A DNA stretch of 5,074 nucleotides from Proteobacteria bacterium UBA664 (GTDB taxonomy: Bacteria > Pseudomonadota > Gammaproteobacteria > UBA7966): positions 1 to 5,074 of the forward strand of contig DBNU01000176.1 of NCBI GenBank assembly GCA_002299125.1. Reading direction: 5' to 3'. Position numbers and translations under genes: made by a program. Numbering within the stretch: the first letter of the stretch is position 1; every line of letters starts with the position of its first letter. Positions 1-5,074 of the stretch are shown piece after piece. The notes below the pieces were generated by a model. It worked only from the letters and a program-made list of their open reading frames with translations. It was not told the DNA's origin and ran no database searches.

Positions 1-2
1 TC

Positions 3-953
3 GATTACCTGCTGGAGGACGGTCGCATCGCCATCGAGGCCCTGAGCGGCACCAGCGCCGGCGCCATGAACGCCGTGGTATTGGCCGACGGCATGATGGC
101 CGGAGGCCGCGAGGGCGCGCGCGCGGCGCTTGAGCGTTACTGGCAGGCAGTGAGTTGCGCGGCCCTGACCAGCCCCTTTCAGCCCACGGTGTGGGACGCC
201 CTCTACGGCAACTGGAACCTGGACAACCATCCGGGTTTCGTGTTCTTCGATCTCCTCTCGCGCATGGCCTCGCCCTACCAGATGAATCCGCTCAACCTGA
301 ATCCGCTGCGGACCATCATGGAGGCGGTGGTGGATTTCGAGCGCCTGCGCCACTGTGATCGGTTGAAGATCTTCATCTCGGCCACGAACGTGCGCACTGG
401 GCGGGTGAAGGTATTCCGCCACGATGAACTCTGCCCGGAAGCCGTGCTGGCCTCGGCCTGTCTGCCGCAGCTCTTCCAGGCCGTGCACATCGGCGATGAC
501 ATCTACTGGGATGGCGGTTATCTCGGCAACCCGGTGCTCTTCCCATTCTTCTATCGCTGCACCAGCCCCGACGTGCTCATCGTGCAACTGAACCCGTTCA
601 CGCGCGCGAAGGAGCCCACCACGGCCGTCGAGATCATGGATCGACTGAACGAGATCACCTTCAACAGCAGCCTGCTGGCGGAATTCCGCGCCCTCAACTT
701 TGTCGCTGAACTGGTGGAACAGGGTCGCATCGATCATGCCCGCTACAAGCGCGTGCTGCCGCATCTCATCAGCGGTGAAGCGATTTTCGAGCAGCTCAGC
801 GTGTCCTCCAAGTTCAACGCCCACTGGGGCTTTCTCACCATGCTCCGCGATGCGGGGCGCACGACGGCCAGGCACTGGCTGAACCAGCACATCGAGCACA
901 TCGGCGTGCGTCCCACGGTCGATGTGCGCGACTACTACCTCTCATCGAGCTGA
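3..953 (+). CDS. Patatin-like phospholipase family protein, 5' end missing
   Basis: A serine acyl hydrolase of the patatin family, expected to cleave acyl groups from phospholipids or other acyl esters with a Ser-Asp dyad. The reading frame is open from base 3, so 316 residues are visible and the start lies upstream. The nucleophile elbow GTSAG is complete, with the catalytic Ser codon at 54-56. The partner Asp sits in a WDGGY motif, codon at 510-512. The glycine-rich oxyanion-hole motif that normally lies some 30-40 residues before the elbow is beyond the edge, so only a few dozen residues are probably lost. The ATG at 66 follows the catalytic Ser and cannot be the true start. The C-terminal part (from about base 770, containing SSKFNAHW and ending VDVRDYYL) resembles the tail of short bacterial patatin-like proteins. 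No signal peptide or membrane segment is visible in what remains. The substrate cannot be told from sequence. Family assignment is strong. Confidence 0.93.
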   Translation, partial: DYLLEDGRIAIEALSGTSAGAMNAVVLADGMMAGGREGARAALERYWQAVSCAALTSPFQPTVWDALYGNWNLDNHPGFVFFDLLSRMASPYQMNPLNLNPLRTIMEAVVDFERLRHCDRLKIFISATNVRTGRVKVFRHDELCPEAVLASACLPQLFQAVHIGDDIYWDGGYLGNPVLFPFFYRCTSPDVLIVQLNPFTRAKEPTTAVEIMDRLNEITFNSSLLAEFRALNFVAELVEQGRIDHARYKRVLPHLISGEAIFEQLSVSSKFNAHWGFLTMLRDAGRTTARHWLNQHIEHIGVRPTVDVRDYYLSSS

Positions 954-1005
954 TCGCGCACAGGTCAGCAACCACCACGACATCTTCCACCCGCGTCCAA
1001 GTCAC

Positions 1006-1019
1006 GGGAAACCTCCATG
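1006..1019 (+). promoter_or_regulatory. Weak ribosome binding site and ATG of the DUF4149-ChaN-PDZ gene
   Basis: A purine run GGGAAA (1006-1011) lies five bases before the ATG at 1017. It is only a partial Shine-Dalgarno match. The rest of the 63-base gap after the phospholipase stop (954-1016) shows no obvious promoter boxes, T-run or stem-loop. The start is supported mainly because the DUF4149 homology begins within the first few residues. Confidence 0.5.
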
Positions 1020-2687
1020 ACCCACCTTCTCGCCACCTGGTCCGTCGCCTTACTGCTCGGCGGCATGACCCTCTTCTCGCTCGTGGTCGCACCACTCGTT
1101 TTTCTGCGCCTGCCGACCGAGCAGGCCGGACGCTTCATCCGTGCCCTGTTCCCCTGGTACTACCTCTACGTGCTCGTAACGGCAGGGCTGGCCACGCTGT
1201 GGCTGTCACTGTCACCCGGCCGCGAGGCGCTCGCCTGGACACTGCTGCTACTGTTCGTCAGTGCGATCTATGCGCGCCAGGGCCTGCTGCCCGAGATCAA
1301 TCGCCTGCGCGACGCGGCAGAGGCAGGTGATGCGATGGCGGGGGCAACCTTCCGCAGCCGGCACACACGCTCGGTCTGGTTGAACGGTGCCCAGTGGCTG
1401 GTGGCGCTGACGGCCGCGGGCCTGCTCGCGGGAGGTCCGGCAGTGCGGCCAGCCCCGGCAGAGATCGCCGCGGGCCGCCTGCTCGCGGCCGAGGACTGTC
1501 AGGGCTTCAGCGGCTGGCTCAATACGGCAGGGCGCGTCACACATCTGGGCTCACTCATCGATGCTCATCGCCGGCAGCGCGTCTGGCTGCTCGGTGAGCG
1601 ACACGACGACCCGGCCCACCATGCCTGGCAATTGCAGGTGCTGAGTGCCCTGCATGCGCGGGCGCCGGGGCTTGCGATCGGCATGGAGATGTTCCCGCGC
1701 GAGGCACAGCCGGCCCTCGATGCCTGGGTGGCAGGCCACATCGACTGGCCCACCTTGCTCGCCACCAGTGACTGGGATGCAGTTTGGGGCTTCCCGGCCG
1801 AACTCTACCGCCCGGTGCTCGAGTTCGCGCGCAGGAACCGCGTCCCCATCGTCGCCCTGAACCTGCACCCGGAGCTGATCCGGCAGGTCTCCGCGGGCGG
1901 CTTCGAGGCGCTGCCATCCGAGCTGCGCGAAGCACTCGGCAAGCCGGCCGGTGCACCACGCGCCTATCGTGCGCAACTGGCGGCGGTGCACGCCTATCAC
2001 CGCGGGAGCCCAAGTGCCCACGAGCCACGGCAGTCCGTGCCAGAGGCTGATGCGGCGGATCCGGCCACGGCATCCGGGGATACCTCCAGTGCCACCGCCG
2101 CAACCCCGGTGGCCGATGCCGCTGCCGGCAGTCTGGAGCGCTTCATCGAGGTCCAGCTCACCTGGGATCGAGCCATGGCAGCCGCCATCCACGCAACTCT
2201 GGCCGTCCCCGGCGGCCCGACGCACGTCGTGACCCTGGTCGGCGGCGGTCACGTCGGACGCGATCGCGGCATCCCCCTGCAACTGGCCGACCTTGGCCTC
2301 ACCGACACGGTATCGCTGCTGCCCGCTGCGCCATCCGCTGCCTGCCCGGGGGCTGAGGGGGCAGAGTTGGCCGCCGATGCGCGTTTCGTCCTGCCGCCGG
2401 TAGTGGAGCAGGCCCCGGCACCTGCAGAGCGCCCACGTCTTGGCGTGGCGCTGGGTGCGGACACCCGTGGGGCCCGGGTACTCGCGGTCGAACCCGGCAG
2501 CCTGGCCGAGCGCGAGGGGCTGGCGGTGGGCGACATCATCCTCGAACTCGCCGGCCATCCCTGCGAGTCGCCGGAGCAGGTGGTCGCCGCCGTGCGTGCA
2601 CAGCCGCCCGGCACTTGGCTGCCGATCACTATCCAACGCGGCGAGGAGCGTCGCAAACAGGTGCTGCGCTTCCCGAGTCGGCCCTGA
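1017..2687 (+). CDS. DUF4149 (TMEM205-like) membrane domain fused to ChaN-family domain and PDZ domain
   Basis: A 556-residue protein with three recognisable parts. Residues 1-140 look like DUF4149/TMEM205, with four hydrophobic helices at about 5-30, 45-66, 69-86 and 119-139. The Arg-rich loop before helix 4 (RSRHTR, 113-118) and the Arg-bearing loop after helix 1 suggest cytoplasmic loops, so both termini would face the periplasm. Residues about 170-435 match ChaN/Cofac_haem_bdg: LLGERHDD at 191-198, EMFPRE at 224-229 and GGGHV at 409-413. E. coli-type ChaN binds haem, and the wider fold includes the TIKI/TraB and EreA enzymes. An Ala/Pro/Ser/Thr-rich stretch at about 330-370 interrupts this domain. 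Residues about 473-552 form a PDZ domain with PRLGVALG, EPGSLAEREGL and VGDIILEL, as in HtrA-type periplasmic proteins. ChaN plus PDZ is a familiar pairing; the DUF4149 fusion is not one I recognise. There is no lipobox. The gene sits four bases before the M1 peptidase gene. A role in haem or peptide handling at the inner membrane is inference. Confidence 0.88.
   Translation: MTHLLATWSVALLLGGMTLFSLVVAPLVFLRLPTEQAGRFIRALFPWYYLYVLVTAGLATLWLSLSPGREALAWTLLLLFVSAIYARQGLLPEINRLRDAAEAGDAMAGATFRSRHTRSVWLNGAQWLVALTAAGLLAGGPAVRPAPAEIAAGRLLAAEDCQGFSGWLNTAGRVTHLGSLIDAHRRQRVWLLGERHDDPAHHAWQLQVLSALHARAPGLAIGMEMFPREAQPALDAWVAGHIDWPTLLATSDWDAVWGFPAELYRPVLEFARRNRVPIVALNLHPELIRQVSAGGFEALPSELREALGKPAGAPRAYRAQLAAVHAYHRGSPSAHEPRQSVPEADAADPATASGDTSSATAATPVADAAAGSLERFIEVQLTWDRAMAAAIHATLAVPGGPTHVVTLVGGGHVGRDRGIPLQLADLGLTDTVSLLPAAPSAACPGAEGAELAADARFVLPPVVEQAPAPAERPRLGVALGADTRGARVLAVEPGSLAEREGLAVGDIILELAGHPCESPEQVVAAVRAQPPGTWLPITIQRGEERRKQVLRFPSRP
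1325..1337 (+). promoter_or_regulatory. Possible internal ribosome binding site and ATG for a separate ChaN-PDZ product
   Basis: Inside the fusion gene, AGGTGA (1325-1330) is a perfect six-base match to part of the Shine-Dalgarno consensus and stands four bases before an in-frame ATG at 1335 (Met107). The product would begin with an Arg-containing segment (MAGATFRSRHTRS) followed by a hydrophobic stretch (QWLVALTAAGLLAG), which resembles a signal peptide or anchor, and would continue through ChaN and PDZ for 450 residues. This site matches the consensus better than the one before the ATG at 1017. Its use is unproven; the sequence may simply be coding. Confidence 0.3.
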
Positions 2688-2691
2688 TCCC

Positions 2692-4764
2692 GTGGCCGCA
2701 TTGGCTTGGCTCGCGGCCGGTCTGTGCTCGGCCGCAACACCCGCCGACCCCATTGCCGAGGTCGCGGTCGCGGTGGACCTGACGGAGCAAAGGCTCGAAG
2801 GCTCGGCACGCTACGACCTCAGTGCCGGCAAGCATGCCTTCGACTGGCATCCGGCGCTCGAGATCCTGAGTGTGCGGCTGAACGATGCCGAGTTGCCGAA
2901 TGGTGCTCGTACCCCGGAAGGGCTGCGCCTCGAACTCCGCGCGGCAGCCGGCATTGCCTTCGACTGGCGCCTGCCACTCGCACCGCTCAACGGGGCCCTC
3001 GATCACCGCGCCGCCTTGCGTGCCGATCGCCCGATGGCCGGTGGCGGCTTCGCCTGGCTTCCGGCCGTGGCTGGCTGGTATCCCGGGCCGACGTCCGGGC
3101 TGGGTGCCTATACGCTCACAGTGCGCACGACGGCGGGCCTGCCGATTGCCGCAGGCGCTTACAGCGGGCCAGAGGCGGCGAGCGGGGCCAACGCCGCAAC
3201 GGCCCCCGCTGCTGAGGAAGGGCCCTCCCACACCTTCCGTCATCCGCATCCCACCAGCGGCATCGATCTGCTCATCGGCCCTTACGCGCTCACGACCCGC
3301 ACGCTCAGCACGCCCTCCGGCGTGCAACTGGATGTCGCCACCTACTTCACGCCGGCCATTGCTGCGCTTGCCAGCGACTATCTCGACGCCGCAGCGGGGC
3401 AGATCATCGAGTACGACGCCCTCATCGGCCCGTGGCCCTTCGCCCGCTTCGCCATCGTGGCGAGCCCACTGCCGACGGGCTTCGGCATGCCCGGCATGAC
3501 CTGGCTCGGCGAGGAGGTACTGCGCCTGCCCTTCATTCCCGCCACGAGCCTACGGCACGAAGTGCTGCACAACTGGTGGGGCAATGGCGTGCGCGTGGAC
3601 TACGCGCGCGGCAACTGGTCCGAGGGGCTCACCACCCTGATGGCCGACTTCCTCGTGAAGGAACGCGAAGGGCCAGAGGCAGTGGCTCTGCAGCGCCTGG
3701 ACTGGGTACGCACGCTGCTGGCCGTGCCGCCGGGTGAGTCCATCGCGCTGCGCGATTTCCGCGCCCGTGCGCACGGTCGGCAGGCCGCCGTAGGCTATGG
3801 CAAGGCCGCCTTCGTGTTCCTGATGCTGCGTGAACGCATCGGCACCGCGGCCTGGCGTGCGGGGCTGCGCCACTTCTGGCAGGCCTGCCAACACCGCGAG
3901 GCCTCCTGGGCAGACCTGCAGCAGGCCTTCGAGCAGGCCTCGGGACAGACCCTCGACTCCGCCTTCGAACCCTGGCTCTCGGCGCAGACGCTGCCCACCC
4001 CACGTATCACGCGCGCTGTCGCCCCGGCAGACGGGCGCGAACTTTCGCTCGACCTCGCCCAGGGAGACCCGGTGCACGACCTGGACCTGCCGGTGCAGAT
4101 CCGCACAGAGACCGGCGTTGAACTGCAACGGGTGCGACTCGGGACGCAGCAGGCCGTGGTCCGGTTGCGGCTCCAGGCGCCCGCGCTCGGGGTGCGCCTG
4201 GACCCGACGCTCTCGGTGCTGCGGGCCCCGACGTCTGCGGCCATGCCGCCCATCCTGCGCAACGCCCTGCTCGCTGCCAGGCCTGCCTGGCGAGTGTCGC
4301 ACGCGGAGCACGCGAGCGCCGACATGGCGGAGTGGCAGGCAGCGACCGCGACGCTTGCCACGGCCTTCTTCGAACGCCCGGCGATCGCGCTGGCAGCGAT
4401 GGCACCGGGGCTGGCAACACCAGCGGCGGCAGCCCGGCACGATGCCCTGCTGCTGACTGGCCCCGCTGCCGCGCTGAGTGCCGAGATCGCGGCATTGGGT
4501 TTGGGTCCACAGCGCCCGGCTGCACTCTCCGGCCCCGGTGAGGCGCGTGTGTGGACGGCCCGTGCCCCGGAAACAGGCGTCACGGTAGTGATTGTGGAGG
4601 CCGACGCCCCCGCGACTCTGGCCGCGCTCGCCCGCCCCCTGCCCCACTACGGTGCCTCGGGCTGGCTCCTGTTCAACGGCGGTCGGGCCAATGCCCGCGG
4701 GGCGGCCTCGCTCGCGGAGCCGGAGATCCCGGTCACTCGCGAGGCTCCCGCGGACGCGCACTGA
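2692..4764 (+). CDS. M1-family (gluzincin) zinc metallopeptidase, probably exported
   Basis: A 690-residue protein from a GTG start. It resembles M1 aminopeptidases, which remove N-terminal residues from peptides using one zinc ion. Residues about 16-185 look like the beta-rich N-terminal domain. The catalytic domain follows, with the zinc motif HEVLHNWWGN at 289-298 (Glu290 the likely general base) and the third ligand probably Glu311 in NWSEG. Tyr369 in VGYGKAAF fits the transition-state Tyr. In place of the usual GAMEN exopeptidase motif there is GFGMPGM around 264-270. The C-terminal 250 residues (VRLDP, HDALLLTG, PHYGASGWLLFNGG) are Ala-rich and I cannot name a domain for them. The frame is open further upstream, but that part is the shadow of the PDZ domain. 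GTG 2692 lies four bases after the previous stop and directly before a hydrophobic stretch (MAALAWLAAGLCSAA) that could be a short signal peptide, though it lacks positive charges. No clear Shine-Dalgarno is seen, which suggests coupling to the preceding gene. Family assignment is strong; the exact start is uncertain. Confidence 0.9.
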   Translation: MAALAWLAAGLCSAATPADPIAEVAVAVDLTEQRLEGSARYDLSAGKHAFDWHPALEILSVRLNDAELPNGARTPEGLRLELRAAAGIAFDWRLPLAPLNGALDHRAALRADRPMAGGGFAWLPAVAGWYPGPTSGLGAYTLTVRTTAGLPIAAGAYSGPEAASGANAATAPAAEEGPSHTFRHPHPTSGIDLLIGPYALTTRTLSTPSGVQLDVATYFTPAIAALASDYLDAAAGQIIEYDALIGPWPFARFAIVASPLPTGFGMPGMTWLGEEVLRLPFIPATSLRHEVLHNWWGNGVRVDYARGNWSEGLTTLMADFLVKEREGPEAVALQRLDWVRTLLAVPPGESIALRDFRARAHGRQAAVGYGKAAFVFLMLRERIGTAAWRAGLRHFWQACQHREASWADLQQAFEQASGQTLDSAFEPWLSAQTLPTPRITRAVAPADGRELSLDLAQGDPVHDLDLPVQIRTETGVELQRVRLGTQQAVVRLRLQAPALGVRLDPTLSVLRAPTSAAMPPILRNALLAARPAWRVSHAEHASADMAEWQAATATLATAFFERPAIALAAMAPGLATPAAAARHDALLLTGPAAALSAEIAALGLGPQRPAALSGPGEARVWTARAPETGVTVVIVEADAPATLAALARPLPHYGASGWLLFNGGRANARGAASLAEPEIPVTREAPADAH

Positions 4765-4774
4765 GGCGGGCAGC

Positions 4775-4831
4775 GACGCGGGAGATCAGGGTGCGACACG
4801 TCTCGAGGCGTGAATCCACGTAACCCGCGTC
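4775..4831 (+). terminator. Nested inverted repeat after the M1 gene, possible 3' end structure
   Basis: Eleven bases after the TGA, GACGCGGG (4775-4782) is perfectly complementary to CCCGCGTC (4824-4831). Between them, CACGTCTCGAGGCGTG (4797-4812) folds into a six-pair stem with one G-U pair and a TCGA loop. No T-run follows, so this is not a classical intrinsic terminator. It might stabilise the 3' end or mark a Rho-dependent end. Short inverted repeats arise easily at this GC content, so confidence is low. Confidence 0.25.
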
Positions 4832-4865
4832 ACCATCCCCACGCAGACCTGGCCGACAGTCGACG

Positions 4866-4910
4866 CAGACCAGACCAGACCAGACCAGACCAGACCAGAC
4901 CAGACCAGAC
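4866..4910. repeat. Perfect pentanucleotide tandem repeat, (CAGAC)9
   Basis: Nine uninterrupted, identical CAGAC units (45 bases) start 102 bases after the M1 stop codon. A smaller array of two CAGAC units lies at 4922-4931. Both arrays are preceded by CCGACAG (4853-4859 and 4910-4916) and followed by an extra C, so the region looks like an imperfect duplication with the first copy expanded. Inverted GGCCGAC (4851-4857) and GTCGGCC (4933-4939) bracket the whole. The unit length is not a multiple of three and no convincing gene spans it. Such perfect short repeats change copy number by slippage. Confidence 0.95.
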
Positions 4911-4990
4911 CGACAGCGCAACAGACCAGACCGTCGGCCCAACTGGCCATAACCGTCATCCCGCGCAGGCGAGGATCCAGTCCTTCAAAG

Positions 4991-5016
4991 CTCCCCCGGG
5001 AAGGGTTGGGTGAGGG
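4991..5016. repeat. Degenerate 'CTCCC..GGGAAGGGTTGGGTGAGGG' module inside the palindrome
   Basis: The interior of the palindrome contains a CTCCCCCGGG block followed by AAGGGTTGGGTGAGGG. This resembles a second dispersed intergenic motif of GC-rich proteobacteria, usually GGGAGAGGGGTTGGGGTGAGGG, here with several bases lost. The likeness is from memory of the motif, not from a search. Confidence 0.45.
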
Positions 5017-5037
5017 TCCGGAGATGCCACAACTCCA

Positions 5038-5059
5038 CAGCGTCAGCCCGACGACGCTG
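5038..5059. repeat. Small perfect inverted repeat at the inner edge of the right arm
   Basis: CAGCGTC (5038-5044) and GACGCTG (5053-5059) are perfectly complementary across an eight-base loop. The second half overlaps the first three bases (CTG) of the right arm, so this hairpin and the long-arm pairing would compete at that end. Confidence 0.6.
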
Positions 5060-5074
5060 GATCCCCGCCTGCGC

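Larger units (their letters stand above)
4954..5074. repeat. Large palindromic interspersed repeat (REP/MITE-like), cut by the window end
   Basis: The left arm CGTCATCCCGCGCAGGCGAGGATCCAG-type sequence (4954-4980) faces a right arm CTGGATCCCCGCCTGCGC (5057-5074). Over the 18 bases available, 4963-4980 and 5057-5074 are complementary except for one A/C mismatch at 4972. About 76 bases lie between the arms. If symmetric, the right arm should continue with roughly GGGATGACG just past the window. Arms of this form, often written GTCATTCCCGC..GGATCCAG, are scattered through many proteobacterial genomes in intergenic positions after genes. It carries no coding sequence and would have to be moved in trans, if it is mobile at all. 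Confidence 0.8.

Noticed and set aside
954..1016. A promoter or terminator between the phospholipase and the fusion gene
   Set aside because: No convincing -35/-10 pair, stem-loop or T-run could be seen in the 63 bases.
2440..2691. Starting the M1 protein at ATG 2440
   Set aside because: The extra 84 residues are a Ser/Arg/Pro/Trp-rich frame shadow of the PDZ domain and would bury the hydrophobic leader inside the protein.
2707..2740. A lipoprotein lipobox at the Cys in AAGLCSA of the M1 leader
   Set aside because: The residue before Cys is Leu, not Gly/Ala/Ser, and the leader lacks positive charges, so lipidation is unlikely.
1551..2753. A 400-codon minus-strand open frame opposite ChaN-PDZ
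   Set aside because: Long antisense frames are expected at this GC content. It shows no recognisable domain, while the plus strand carries clear ChaN and PDZ motifs.
3550..4761. A 403-codon minus-strand open frame opposite the M1 gene
   Set aside because: Arg/Gly-rich composition without family motifs; it is the antisense shadow of a well-supported peptidase.
4851..4939. A CRISPR-like array
   Set aside because: The repeat unit is five bases and directly tandem, without unique spacers of regular length.
4733..4942. A minus-strand frame with repeated GLVWS units
   Set aside because: Again the translated pentamer array, overlapping the M1 3' end, with no other support.
4810..5013. A 67-codon plus-strand frame with DQTRP repeats
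   Set aside because: Its repeats are only the translated CAGAC array; the frame runs from a GTG with no ribosome site into the palindromic repeat.

Overview
The window is very GC-rich, with G or C at most third codon positions, dense plus-strand coding and short gaps. Protein families, and the repeat type at the right edge, suggest a proteobacterium, probably a GC-rich gamma- or betaproteobacterium. That placement is inference; no rRNA or marker gene is present.

Layout. Positions 3-953 hold the 3' part of a patatin-like phospholipase gene whose start lies before the window. After a 63-base gap comes an unusual three-part gene (1017-2687): a DUF4149/TMEM205-type four-helix membrane domain, a ChaN-type (haem-binding lipoprotein/EreA-TIKI-like) domain and a C-terminal PDZ domain. 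Four bases after its stop a GTG starts (2692-4764) a large M1-family (gluzincin) metallopeptidase with an intact HEVLH zinc motif and a weak secretion signal. The remaining 310 bases (4765-5074) contain no convincing gene. They hold a small nested inverted repeat just after the last stop, a perfect nine-copy CAGAC array with a two-copy satellite, and the left arm, interior and part of the right arm of a large palindromic interspersed repeat of the 'GTCATCCCGCGCAGGCG..ATCCAG' kind, cut off by the window edge.

How the parts may work together. The last two genes look like a translationally coupled pair. Positive-inside reasoning places the ChaN and PDZ domains of the first protein in the periplasm, where the M1 peptidase would also act. 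A PDZ domain (C-terminus or peptide binder), a ChaN/TIKI-like fold and a zinc peptidase suggest a membrane-tethered envelope module handling peptides or haem; this is inference. The phospholipase lies on the same strand but is separated by a longer gap and may be independent.

Most worth a second look: the DUF4149-ChaN-PDZ fusion, a well-formed internal start that would release ChaN-PDZ with its own signal-peptide-like N-terminus, the shifted zinc-ligand spacing in the M1 peptidase, and the pentanucleotide array beside the palindromic repeat.
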